A stretch of 64,000 nt of DNA, from assembly GCA_965247475.1 (NCBI GenBank), contig OZ252016.1, positions 1,240,001 through 1,304,000 of the forward strand. Reading direction: 5' to 3'. The notes under the pieces were generated by a model. The model did no database searches. It was given only the letters and a program-made list of their open reading frames with translations, and was not told the origin of the DNA. The translations under genes and the position numbers were made by a program. This DNA is from G965247475 sp965247475 (GTDB lineage: Bacteria; Chloroflexota; UBA11872). Below are positions 33,313 through 41,398 of this stretch, piece by piece (the first letter of the stretch is position 1; every line of letters starts with the position of its first letter).

Positions 33313-34662
33313 CTACAACGCCCGCAACGCCGCGCGCAACGCCGGCTCGTCGCGCGGCAGGACGGTGCGGAGGTCGAGCCACACCGCGTCACCCTCGATC
33401 CGGCCGACCACCGGCTGTTCCGCCGCTCGCAGCCTGGCGGCCACCGCCTCCGCCGATCCGGCCGCCGCGCACGTGCGCAGCGCGCAGCTCGGCAACGTTT
33501 GACCGGGAAGCGATCCGCCGCCGACCGCGGCGACCGACTCGACGGCCTCAACCTTGGAGATTCCTCGCCCGATCCGCCGGGCACGCTCGCGGAGCTCGGC
33601 CGGCTCGGCCGCGATCATCCGCCAGACCGGGATGGCCTCGGCCGCCTCGCCGCGCAGGTAGTGGCCAAACGTGGCTCGCAGGCCCGCGATCGTCAGCTTG
33701 TCGGCCCGCATCGCGCGAGCGAGCGGCCGAGCGGCGATCGGCACGACGTGTCCGCGCTCCCCGGCGATCACGCCGGCCTGGGGACCGCCGATCAGCTTGT
33801 CGCCGGAGAACGTCACGAGGTGCGCCCCGGCCGCCAGCGACTCCTGCACCTGCGGCTCGTGGGCAAGCCCGTAGGTCGCCGTGTCGAGCAGCGATCCCGA
33901 GCCGAGGTCATCGATCAAGATCAGCCCGTGCTCGCGCGCCAGCGCGGCCAGCCCCGCGAGCGGCGGCGACTCGGTGAATCCGATCTGCTCGAAGTTGCTG
34001 CGATGGACGCGCAGGATCGCGGCCGTTCGATCCGATATCGCGGAGGCATAGTCGTCAATCCGCGTCCGGTTCGTGGTGCCGACGTCGCGGAGCTCGGCGC
34101 CGCCGGCCCGGAGAATCTCGGGGATTCGGAATCCACCGCCGATCTCGACCGCCTCACCCCGGCTGACCAGGACCTCACGTCCGGCGGCGTGCGCCTCGAG
34201 CGCCAGGAACAGGGCGGCGGCGTTGTTGTTGAACACCAGGGCGCTCTCCGCTCCGGTGGCCTCCCGGACCACATCGTCGATGTGGTCGGTTCGCGCTCCG
34301 CGGGCGCCGGTCGCTAGATCGAACTCCAGATCCGCGTACCCGGACGCGGCGGCCGCGATAGCGTCGAGCGCCCGATCGCTCAGCGGCGCGCGCCCGAGAT
34401 TCGTGTGGATGATGACGCCGGTGGCATTGATCACGGGACGCGGCCCCGGCCTCAGCAACAGGTCCGCGCGAAGCGCCGCCGCGCGCGCCATTGCCGTGAT
34501 ATCCGGGACCGGGTGGCCTTGCCGAACGCGCTTACGAACGTCGTCAACCTCGGCGCGCGCGGCCTTCATCATGAGTCGTTCCGGCGTGTCGGGCGCCGCC
34601 GCGACCGCGGCGTGCGCCACCCGATCGACGGACGGGATCTTCCGCAGGGCATCGGCGGCCAT
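33313..34662 (-). CDS. selA: L-seryl-tRNA(Sec) selenium transferase
   Basis: This 449-residue PLP enzyme converts seryl-tRNA(Sec) to selenocysteinyl-tRNA(Sec). Family features are a start at LRKIPSVDRV, VINATGVIIHTNLGRAPLS, ALVFNNNAAALFL, VGTTNRTRIDDY, VHRSNFEQIGF, DDLGSG and the PLP lysine in FSGDKLIGGPQAG. The length matches E. coli SelA (463). No selB, selD or tRNA-Sec gene is visible in the window. It may still be active with partners elsewhere, or be a SelA-like PLP enzyme of another role. It follows apgM by 2 bp. Confidence 0.8.
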   Translation of the reverse strand: MAADALRKIPSVDRVAHAAVAAAPDTPERLMMKAARAEVDDVRKRVRQGHPVPDITAMARAAALRADLLLRPGPRPVINATGVIIHTNLGRAPLSDRALDAIAAAASGYADLEFDLATGARGARTDHIDDVVREATGAESALVFNNNAAALFLALEAHAAGREVLVSRGEAVEIGGGFRIPEILRAGGAELRDVGTTNRTRIDDYASAISDRTAAILRVHRSNFEQIGFTESPPLAGLAALAREHGLILIDDLGSGSLLDTATYGLAHEPQVQESLAAGAHLVTFSGDKLIGGPQAGVIAGERGHVVPIAARPLARAMRADKLTIAGLRATFGHYLRGEAAEAIPVWRMIAAEPAELRERARRIGRGISKVEAVESVAAVGGGSLPGQTLPSCALRTCAAAGSAEAVAARLRAAEQPVVGRIEGDAVWLDLRTVLPRDEPALRAALRAL

Positions 34663-34664
34663 CG

Positions 34665-35870
34665 CTAGGCGCCGAACTTCGCCAGCCGTTCGCCGTGCGC
34701 GAGCATCAAGCTCATGATCGATCGCGCCGGCAGCGTTCCCAGCGCGCCTTGCGCGCAGGGCCGCTCGCCAAACTCGGTCACGGCGTCCGCCACGACATGA
34801 TCGCCCCACAGGAGCAGCGGCACGGGGTGCCACGAATGGACCCCCAACGCGGCGGGCGTCGAGTGATCGCCGGTGACGACGAGCACGTTTGGCGCCAGGT
34901 CGCGCACGCGCGGGAGGAGCTCGTCCACCACCTCGAGATAGGCGAGCTTGCCCGCGAAGTCCCTGTCCTCGCCAAGCGCGTCGGTTTTCTTGACGTGAAA
35001 GAAGAAATAGTCGAAATCGCCCCATTCGCGCTCGAGCGCGTCGAATTGCCCCTCCAGCGTATCGCCGGTGTCGGCCGCGCTCATGCCCGCGGCCGCGGCG
35101 AGCCCCTTGTACATGGGGTATGACGCGAAGCACCTGGCACGCAAGCCGTACCGGTCACCAAGGCTTGGCAACGCCGGACGCGCCGCGTAGCCGCGCATGA
35201 GGACGAAGTTCGCCAGCGTCTCGCCGCCAATGCGGTCGCGCACCTCCCGCAGCAGCTCGACGAGCAGACGACTCGTGCGCCCGGCCCGCGGGGACAGCGG
35301 CTCGGGATCGACAGGCGGCACGCCGGTGGCCTGGGGATCGGTCTCGCGGACGCCGGGATCGAGATCATCGCCGCTGAGAATCAGGACGGCCCGGTGCTCG
35401 GACTCGGTCAGAAACCTCACGCCGACGCCCTCGAGCTCGATGGTGTTGAGTTGCTCGACGAGCCGACGATTCAGGTCGGTGGAGATACGACCGGCGCGCC
35501 GGTCGGCCACGTTTCCAGACGAGTCGAGCGTGGCGAAGTTGAGCCGGACGGCGATGTCTCCGGTCTCGAGCTCGACGCCCAGTCCAAGCGCCGAGAGCGC
35601 GCCGCGCCCAATCTGGTTCTCGATCGGATCGTAGCCAAACAGCGCCAGGTGCCCCGGTCCGCTGCCGGGGGAGATTCCGGGACCCACCGGCTCGCTCAGA
35701 CCGGTGACCCCTTCGGCGGCGAAGCGGTCGAGCCAGGGCGTCCTGGCCGCCTCGAGCTCGGTCGGCCCGCCGGGTGCGATCGGCGCCCCGCCAAGGCCAT
35801 CGATGACAAACAGGAGCAGCTTGGAGGCGGCCGGCCGTGCCAGGGCCTGGAGGAATACAGGCGATATCAG
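34665..35870 (-). CDS. apgM: 2,3-bisphosphoglycerate-independent phosphoglycerate mutase, ApgM type
   Basis: This ~401-residue protein belongs to the archaeal-type cofactor-independent mutase family. It interconverts 2- and 3-phosphoglycerate. Signatures are KLLLFVIDGLGGAP, GISPGSGPGHLALFGYDP (catalytic Ser), RLNFATLD, GDTLEGQFDALE, DYFFFHVKKTDALGEDRDF and VVTGDHSTPA. The start is uncertain: CTG 35870 (ISPVFLQALARP) gives the family's usual length, and TTG 35900 is an alternative. It is divergent from cysK and followed 2 bp on by selA. Confidence 0.82.
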   Translation of the reverse strand: MISPVFLQALARPAASKLLLFVIDGLGGAPIAPGGPTELEAARTPWLDRFAAEGVTGLSEPVGPGISPGSGPGHLALFGYDPIENQIGRGALSALGLGVELETGDIAVRLNFATLDSSGNVADRRAGRISTDLNRRLVEQLNTIELEGVGVRFLTESEHRAVLILSGDDLDPGVRETDPQATGVPPVDPEPLSPRAGRTSRLLVELLREVRDRIGGETLANFVLMRGYAARPALPSLGDRYGLRARCFASYPMYKGLAAAAGMSAADTGDTLEGQFDALEREWGDFDYFFFHVKKTDALGEDRDFAGKLAYLEVVDELLPRVRDLAPNVLVVTGDHSTPAALGVHSWHPVPLLLWGDHVVADAVTEFGERPCAQGALGTLPARSIMSLMLAHGERLAKFGA

Positions 35871-35984
35871 GACGCCGAGCCCCGGACTGATAGGGAGCAA
35901 GAGCTTATCATCGGCCGAATCCGACCCACCGGCGCCGACGACGGCCGCGCTTCGCGGTCGCCCGGCCGCCCACTGGAGATCGCC

Positions 35985-36947
35985 GTGACCGCCGTTCGTG
36001 CGCCGCGCGCCGAGGGCGCCGCCCCCGACGTGACCGCTCTGATAGGAAATACGCCGCTCGTTCGTCTCGGCCGCATCGCGGAGGGGACGTCGGCGGAGAT
36101 CGTCGCCAAGTGCGAGTTCATGAATCCCGGTGGCAGCGTCAAGGACCGGATCGGCCTGTCGATGATCGATGACGCCGAGCGCGACGGCCGGATCGAGCCG
36201 GGTCGAACGACCATCATCGAACCGACGAGCGGCAACACCGGCGTCGCGCTTGCCATGGTGGGCGCCGCGCGCGGCTACCGCGTCATCCTGACTATGCCCG
36301 AGACGATGACCGTCGAGCGGCGAAATCTCCTGAAGGCCTTCGGGGCGGAGCTGATTCTCACCCCCGGCGCGCAAGGCATGACCGGGGCGATCCGGAAGGC
36401 GGAGGAGATCCTAGCGAAGACCCCGGGCGCTTGGATCCCTCAGCAATTCGAGAATCCCAGCAATCCGAGCGTCCACGAGCGCACGACCGCGGAGGAGATC
36501 TGGCGCGACACGGGCGGCCAGATCGATGTGATGGTCGCGGCGGTCGGGACCGGCGGAACGATCACCGGAACGGCGCGCGCGTTGAAGTCCCGAAAGCCGG
36601 ACCTCACGTTCATCGCCGTCGAGCCCCGGCGAAACCCGGTCATCACGGAGGGCCGGGCCGGACCGCACCGGATCGACGGCATCGGGGCGGATTTTGTGCC
36701 CGACGTGTTCGACCGTGAGCTCATTGACGAGGTGCTGCTGGTGGCCGACGAAGACGCGGAAGCCGTCACGCGCCGCCTCGCCTTCGAGGAAGGGCTGCTC
36801 GTGGGGGTCTCGGCGGGCGCCAACGTGTGGGCCGCGCTGGAGTTCGCCCGCCGGCCGGCGGGCGACGGCGCGCTCATCGTCACGGTGCTGTGCGACACGG
36901 GCGAGCGCTACCTCACACATCCCGTGTTCGCCGGCCTCGACCTCTGA
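35985..36947 (+). CDS. cysK: Cysteine synthase
   Basis: This 320-residue PLP-dependent O-acetylserine (or O-phosphoserine) sulfhydrylase makes cysteine. Motifs are LIGNTPLVRL, NPGGSVKDRIG (PLP Lys), PTSGNTGVALA, MPETMTVERR, FENPSNPSVHERTTAEEIW, GTGGTITGTARAL and GVSAGANVWAAL. GTG 35985 is preceded by CTGGAGAT at good spacing. It lies upstream of mnmA (76-bp gap), which needs sulfur, so linked sulfur metabolism is plausible. Confidence 0.88.
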   Translation: MTAVRAPRAEGAAPDVTALIGNTPLVRLGRIAEGTSAEIVAKCEFMNPGGSVKDRIGLSMIDDAERDGRIEPGRTTIIEPTSGNTGVALAMVGAARGYRVILTMPETMTVERRNLLKAFGAELILTPGAQGMTGAIRKAEEILAKTPGAWIPQQFENPSNPSVHERTTAEEIWRDTGGQIDVMVAAVGTGGTITGTARALKSRKPDLTFIAVEPRRNPVITEGRAGPHRIDGIGADFVPDVFDRELIDEVLLVADEDAEAVTRRLAFEEGLLVGVSAGANVWAALEFARRPAGDGALIVTVLCDTGERYLTHPVFAGLDL

Positions 36948-37023
36948 TGCGCCCGGGCCGGGCCAACCCGATGGACCGGTGCTAGCCTCGGACGACCGGT
37001 CCCACCGACTCTCGTACACCCAG

Positions 37024-38109
37024 ATGCCGCGAGTTCTCGTCGCCATGAGCGGAGGCGTCGACAGCGCCGTCGCGGCCCTGCGGCTCGTCGAGCGCGGCCA
37101 CGATGTGGTCGGCGTGACGTTCAACCAATGGCCGAAGTCGATGATGGCGGGCGCCGGCGGCGGCAACGGTTGCTGCACGCCGCGGACGATCGACGACGCG
37201 CGGCACGTGTGCCGATTGCTCGGGATTCCGCACTACGTCGTGGACTATCGGCGAGAGTTCGAGGCGGCCGTGGTCGGCCCGTGGGTGCGCGGGTACCTTC
37301 GAGGACAGACGCCGAACCCGTGCGTGGCGTGCAACCGCACCGTGCGGTTCGGGACCTTCCTGGGCAAGGCCGACGAGCTGGGCGCCGAGTTCATCGCGAC
37401 CGGCCACTACGCACGGATCCGGCGCGATTCCGCCGCCGGCCGGTACCGGCTCCTGCGGAGCCGCGATCCGGCGAAGGACCAGACGTACGTGCTCCACGTC
37501 CTGAGCCAGCGCCAGTTGGCGCGCACGCTGTTTCCGCTCGGTGAGTTGACGAAGAAGCGGGTGCGCAAGATCGCCGAGGGCGCCCGGCTGCCGGTGGCGC
37601 GGAAGCCCGACAGCCAAGAGATCTGCTTTGTCCCGGACGATGATTATGTCAAGTTTGTGCGCGGCCACGGTTCAACCGGCCCGGGAGCGATCGTGGACAC
37701 GGCCGGCGACCAGCTCGGATCGCACTCGGGGCTGGAGCAGTTCACCGTCGGTCAACGGCGCGGCCTCAGCCTCGGGGGCGCGGGCGGCCCTCGCTACGTG
37801 GTCAGTCTCGATCCGATCCGGAACACGGTCGTCGTGGGCAGCCGGCGTGAGGCGGGCGCTCGCCGCGTCGAACTCGATCGGGTCGCGTGGATTGGGCAGA
37901 CCGGCCCGACGGACGGCACGGCGGTCGACGTCATGACCAGGTACCGCATGACGCCGGAGCCGGCGCGTGTGAGATCGCTCGGGCAGGGCCGCGCGGGGCT
38001 CGAGTTCGACCAGCCGACCTGGGCGCCGGCGCCGGGCCAGTCGGCCGTGATGTATCGGGGCGACGAGGTGCTCGGCGGCGGAACGATCACCACCGCCCAC
38101 CCATCATGA
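37024..38109 (+). CDS. mnmA: tRNA-specific 2-thiouridylase
   Basis: This 361-residue ATP pyrophosphatase thiolates U34 of Lys, Glu and Gln tRNAs. It has the PP-loop SGGVDSAVAAL, the nucleophilic Cys in TPNPCVACN, FIATGHYARI, DQTYVLHVLSQ and the second catalytic Cys in SQEICFVPDDDY. GQRRGLSL and a C-terminal beta-barrel complete the family architecture. A 4-nt overlap (ATGA) couples it to the zinc-ribbon gene downstream. Confidence 0.9.
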   Translation: MPRVLVAMSGGVDSAVAALRLVERGHDVVGVTFNQWPKSMMAGAGGGNGCCTPRTIDDARHVCRLLGIPHYVVDYRREFEAAVVGPWVRGYLRGQTPNPCVACNRTVRFGTFLGKADELGAEFIATGHYARIRRDSAAGRYRLLRSRDPAKDQTYVLHVLSQRQLARTLFPLGELTKKRVRKIAEGARLPVARKPDSQEICFVPDDDYVKFVRGHGSTGPGAIVDTAGDQLGSHSGLEQFTVGQRRGLSLGGAGGPRYVVSLDPIRNTVVVGSRREAGARRVELDRVAWIGQTGPTDGTAVDVMTRYRMTPEPARVRSLGQGRAGLEFDQPTWAPAPGQSAVMYRGDEVLGGGTITTAHPS

Positions 38110-38429
38110 GCGCGCGAGACACGGCCGCGGACCCGACCTATTGTCCGCGCTGCTTTCAGGTCGTCGTGCAGACGACGCCGTTCTGCCCGCATTGCGGCCA
38201 GTTCATCCACGCCAACATCGGGGGCGATTCGTCGAAGTGGGACACGCGTCCTCCGGCGGTCCCTTCGGCCGCGGCGGCGGAGCCGATCCAGCAGTTCGTC
38301 CTGCCCGAGGATCAGTTCCTGAGCGGCAAGATCGAAGATCGGGACCGCGAGCAGCGCCAACAGGTCACGGACAAGGAGCCAGACGGCGACACGGCGGCTA
38401 CCCCAGAAACCGATAGCGAATCAACTTGA
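38106..38429 (+). CDS. Small zinc-ribbon protein
   Basis: This 107-residue protein carries one zinc-ribbon (CPRCFQVVVQTTPFCPHCG, residues ~13-31) and then a low-complexity acidic tail (KIEDRDREQRQQVTDKEPD). It is translationally coupled to mnmA by overlap. It converges with the glycosyltransferase gene, overlapping its end by 32 bp. The function is unknown; it may be a regulatory or adaptor protein. Confidence 0.65.
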   Translation: MSARDTAADPTYCPRCFQVVVQTTPFCPHCGQFIHANIGGDSSKWDTRPPAVPSAAAAEPIQQFVLPEDQFLSGKIEDRDREQRQQVTDKEPDGDTAATPETDSEST

Positions 38430-39060
38430 GCAGCGCCTGCGGACCGTCGATCCACCACTGCAGCTTCTTCGCCTCGCGCGCCTCATAGCCAATCGGCAAC
38501 TGCACGATCCGCTCGCCCATTCGCAGGAAGCGCGCCGTGAGCTCGACTTCGATGTCGAAAGCGTCGGACTCGAGCTCGACGCCCGCGAGAACCTCGCGCC
38601 GCCACATCTTGTAGCACGTCTCCATATCCCGGATGGCGACGCCGAACATGAGGTTGGTCAGGAACGTCAATAGTCGGTTGCCGGCCCGGTAGAGGGCCGT
38701 CTGCGATCCAAGATCGCGGTAGCCGTAGACCACGCGCGCCTCACCGCTGGCGATCGGTGCGATGAGCCGAACGAACTCCTGCGGGTCGTACTCGAGATCG
38801 CCGTCCTGAATCACCACCACATCGCCCGAAGCGGCGGCCAGCCCCGAGCGCACCGCCGCGCCCTTGCCCCGATTCACCGGGTGGCGGATCACGGTGACGC
38901 TGGCCACGCCCGCGCCATCGATCTCCGCGACCGTGTCGTCGGTGGAGCTGTCATCGACGACGATGACCTGCTTGTCGAGCTTGACAGCGGCCACTCGCCG
39001 CAGCACCGCGGCGATGGTGGGCGCCTCATTGAACGCGGGGACGATGATGCTCAGCTTCAC
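38398..39060 (-). CDS. Family-2 glycosyltransferase, dolichyl-phosphate-sugar synthase-like
   Basis: This 220-residue cytoplasmic GT-A enzyme has SIIVPAFNEAPTI, VIVVDDSSTDDT, NRGKGAAVRSGLAAASGDVVVIQDGDLEYDP and IRDMETCYKMWRRE. It resembles bacterial polyprenyl-phosphate glycosyltransferases. It starts at GTG 39060 in a GTGA overlap with the next gene. It likely loads sugar onto a lipid carrier. Confidence 0.8.
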   Translation of the reverse strand: MKLSIIVPAFNEAPTIAAVLRRVAAVKLDKQVIVVDDSSTDDTVAEIDGAGVASVTVIRHPVNRGKGAAVRSGLAAASGDVVVIQDGDLEYDPQEFVRLIAPIASGEARVVYGYRDLGSQTALYRAGNRLLTFLTNLMFGVAIRDMETCYKMWRREVLAGVELESDAFDIEVELTARFLRMGERIVQLPIGYEAREAKKLQWWIDGPQALLKLIRYRFLG

Positions 39061-39773
39061 CGAAGACGCCGCCACAGCCGAAGGATGTCGGCAAACGAGC
39101 TCAGGATGACTCGCACGCTGTTGCCGGACTGCACGCCCGCGGTTCGCGGGTAGTGGTGAACGCCCACTTCGGCAAACGTGAATCCGGCTCTGGTCGCCTT
39201 GGCGATCAGCTCGGCCGAGATCGACGCGCCACGGCCCGATATGAGCTCGAGGTCCGCGACGACCTCGCGCCGGAAGAGCTTGAAGCCGCAGTCCACGTCC
39301 CGCACGCGCACGCCGAGCGCGACCCTGACGAACAGCTGCCACAGCCACGCGTTCAGGCGCCGATGGACGGAGTCCGCCCGACGCAGGCGGTAGCCGAGCA
39401 CGAAGCCGTGGTCGTTCAACGGACCGAGCAGCCGCGGCAGGTCGGCCAGCGAGAACTGCCCGTCTCCATCCGTGAAGCAGACGAGGTCGAGCCGAGCACT
39501 GGCGAAGCCCGTTCGCAGCGCGCGCCCGTACCCGAGATTCGTCGGATGCGAGACCACCCGCACTCTCGGGTCTTCGTCCACGAGCGCTAGCGCCCGATCG
39601 CGCGTTCCGTCCGTGGACCCGTCATCGACGACGATGATCTCGTACTGCCGCGCGACGGCGGCCAGGTGCGCATGCGCGTCCCGGACCACGCGCTCGACGT
39701 TCTCGACCTCGTTGTGGGATGGGAAGAAGACGGAGATGCGAAGCCCAGGATCGGGTCGCGCGGCGGACGTCAT
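39057..39773 (-). CDS. Family-2 glycosyltransferase
   Basis: This 238-residue GT2 protein has ISVFFPSHNEVENV, IIVVDDGSTDGT, TNLGYGRALRTGF, FTDGDGQFSLADL and VRDVDCGFKLFRRE, close to undecaprenyl-phosphate glycosyltransferases. I prefer ATG 39773 (MTSAARPDPG) with GGAAG upstream; ATG 39803 would add 10 residues. It is co-transcribed with the glycosyltransferase downstream. Confidence 0.8.
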   Translation of the reverse strand: MTSAARPDPGLRISVFFPSHNEVENVERVVRDAHAHLAAVARQYEIIVVDDGSTDGTRDRALALVDEDPRVRVVSHPTNLGYGRALRTGFASARLDLVCFTDGDGQFSLADLPRLLGPLNDHGFVLGYRLRRADSVHRRLNAWLWQLFVRVALGVRVRDVDCGFKLFRREVVADLELISGRGASISAELIAKATRAGFTFAEVGVHHYPRTAGVQSGNSVRVILSSFADILRLWRRLR

Positions 39774-39931
39774 CACGCTTCCATGTCGCAGCAGGTGGGA
39801 CATGACCCGGAGGTCGGGCCCATCCGTCCGCGCAGCCCACTGTTCGGTCGGGGAGGCCGCCGAACCGTACCATAGCGGTCGACTGCGGCCCGCCCTCGGT
39901 CAGCCAACCGAGAGGTCCACGGCGTTCGACT

Positions 39932-41065
39932 GTGAGCATGCACGACCATCCACCGCGGTTGATGATCCCAGGCCCGATCGATCTGGCCGACGATGTGCTC
40001 GAGGCGCTGCGCTCGCCGGTGATTCCCCATTACGGCGACGCGTGGGTTCACCGATACAGCGCGGTCCGCCAGAACCTGCTGGCGATCGGCGAGAGCGCGG
40101 GTGATGCGTTCGTGCTGGTCGGCTCCGGCACGGTCGCCAGCGACGCCGCCATCGGCTCGTCAGTCGCCACGGGCGATTCGGTGATCGTCGTCGACAACGG
40201 CTTCTTCTCCGCCCGGCAGCAAGGGATCGCCGAGGGCTATGGGGCCACGGTGCACGCGCTCGCTACCGAACGCGGCCGGCCCGTGACACCCGATGAGCTG
40301 CGCGCCTGCATGCGCGAGCATCCAGACGCGCGCGTCGTCGTGCTGTCCCATTGTGAGACGGCGACCGGCGTCGTGAACGATCTCGAACAACTCGCCGGCG
40401 TCGTGGCCGAACAGAACGGACTCCTCATCATCGACGCGGTGTCGTCGTTCGGAGCGGTTCGCACGGCGGTGGACGCATGGGGCGTGGGTATCTGCTGCAC
40501 CGCATCGCAGAAGGCGCTGGAGGCGCCTCCCGGGCTGGCGCCCGTGATCGTGAACCCTGCCACGTGGGAGTTTCTGGACAGCCAGGCGCCGCTCCATCAC
40601 GGCATGTACTCCGACCTGCGCACGTGGCGCGACTACGCCGCTAAGTGGGCCGATTTCCATCCTCACCCGGCGACAATGGCTGTGAACATCATGTATGCGC
40701 TGCAGGTGAGCACCGACGGCCTGCTGGCGGAGGGACTTGCAGCTCGCTACGCACGCTTCGAGCGTGTGGGCCGGCACGTGCGGGAACGGCTGCGCTCGTT
40801 GGGCTATCACCCGCTGGCGGACGAGGCCTGGGCCTCCCCGACCATCACGGCGGCCCGACCTCCGGAGGGGTTGGACGCGGACGCCGTGGTGGCCGCGGTG
40901 CTGGAGCGCGCCAACACGCGCATCGGCGGCGGCGTGGGCGATCTCCAGGGACAAGTGTTCCGGCTCGGGCACATGGGCCTCGCGGCGACCGATGCGTACC
41001 TGGACCCCGTGTTCGACGTCCTGGCGGAGCTGGTGCAAACGCCGATGGCAAGCCCATGCCATTGA
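39932..41065 (+). CDS. Class V aminotransferase, serine/alanine-glyoxylate aminotransferase-like
   Basis: This 377-residue PLP enzyme has MIPGPIDLADDVLEAL, VLVGSGTVASDAAI, HCETATGVVNDL, IIDAVSSFGAV and the PLP lysine in CCTASQKALEAPPGLA. The C-terminal RLGHMGLAATDAYL fits the family. The N-terminus is GTG 39932 or ATG 39938. It probably transaminates serine or alanine with glyoxylate or pyruvate. It lies upstream of the trp operon but is separated from it by the T-box. Confidence 0.82.
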   Translation: MSMHDHPPRLMIPGPIDLADDVLEALRSPVIPHYGDAWVHRYSAVRQNLLAIGESAGDAFVLVGSGTVASDAAIGSSVATGDSVIVVDNGFFSARQQGIAEGYGATVHALATERGRPVTPDELRACMREHPDARVVVLSHCETATGVVNDLEQLAGVVAEQNGLLIIDAVSSFGAVRTAVDAWGVGICCTASQKALEAPPGLAPVIVNPATWEFLDSQAPLHHGMYSDLRTWRDYAAKWADFHPHPATMAVNIMYALQVSTDGLLAEGLAARYARFERVGRHVRERLRSLGYHPLADEAWASPTITAARPPEGLDADAVVAAVLERANTRIGGGVGDLQGQVFRLGHMGLAATDAYLDPVFDVLAELVQTPMASPCH

Positions 41066-41140
41066 CACCCCACAAATCGCGCCCGTAAGCTCGGCGTGAA
41101 GGTGTTGACCGGGACGAGTAGTCGTCAGTCGTCGCGCCAG

Positions 41141-41372
41141 AGAGCCGGGCCCCGTGCTGAAAGCCCGGTCGCGACCCAGGCGTCGAATGGACCCGCGAGC
41201 CGCGGACCGAACGGCTCTGCCACGTAGGCTCCGCCGGAAGCCCACCGTTATCGAAGGGCACGGTATCGAGCAAGCGCTCCGTACCGGTGAGAGGTGCAAT
41301 TTGCACCTGAACCAGGGTGGCACCGCGAAGGCCGCGAGCCTCTCGCCCCTCGGGCGAGAGGTTCTTTGCTTT
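41141..41372 (+). promoter_or_regulatory. Tryptophan T-box riboswitch leader
   Basis: The canonical T-box bulge AACCAGGGTGGCACCGCG lies at 41310-41327. It is preceded by a clean stem III (AGGTGCAA-T-TTGCACCT, 41292-41308). Stem I is closed by AGAGCC (41141-41146) and GGCTCT (41213-41218). The specifier is probably TGG at 41188-41190 in GAATGGACC, i.e. tRNA-Trp. It ends in an intrinsic terminator just upstream of trpE. This is classical: uncharged tRNA-Trp is expected to stabilise the antiterminator and switch on the operon. Confidence 0.9.
41339..41372 (+). terminator. T-box terminator
   Basis: A perfect 10-bp hairpin, CCTCTCGCCC-CTC-GGGCGAGAGG, is followed by a T-rich tract (TTCTTTGCTTT). 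It lies 27 bp before the trpE start. Its 5' arm overlaps the region that would pair in the T-box antiterminator, as expected for transcriptional attenuation. Confidence 0.9.
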
Positions 41373-41398
41373 CAGGGGCGATTCCGGAGGAGGGGGCA

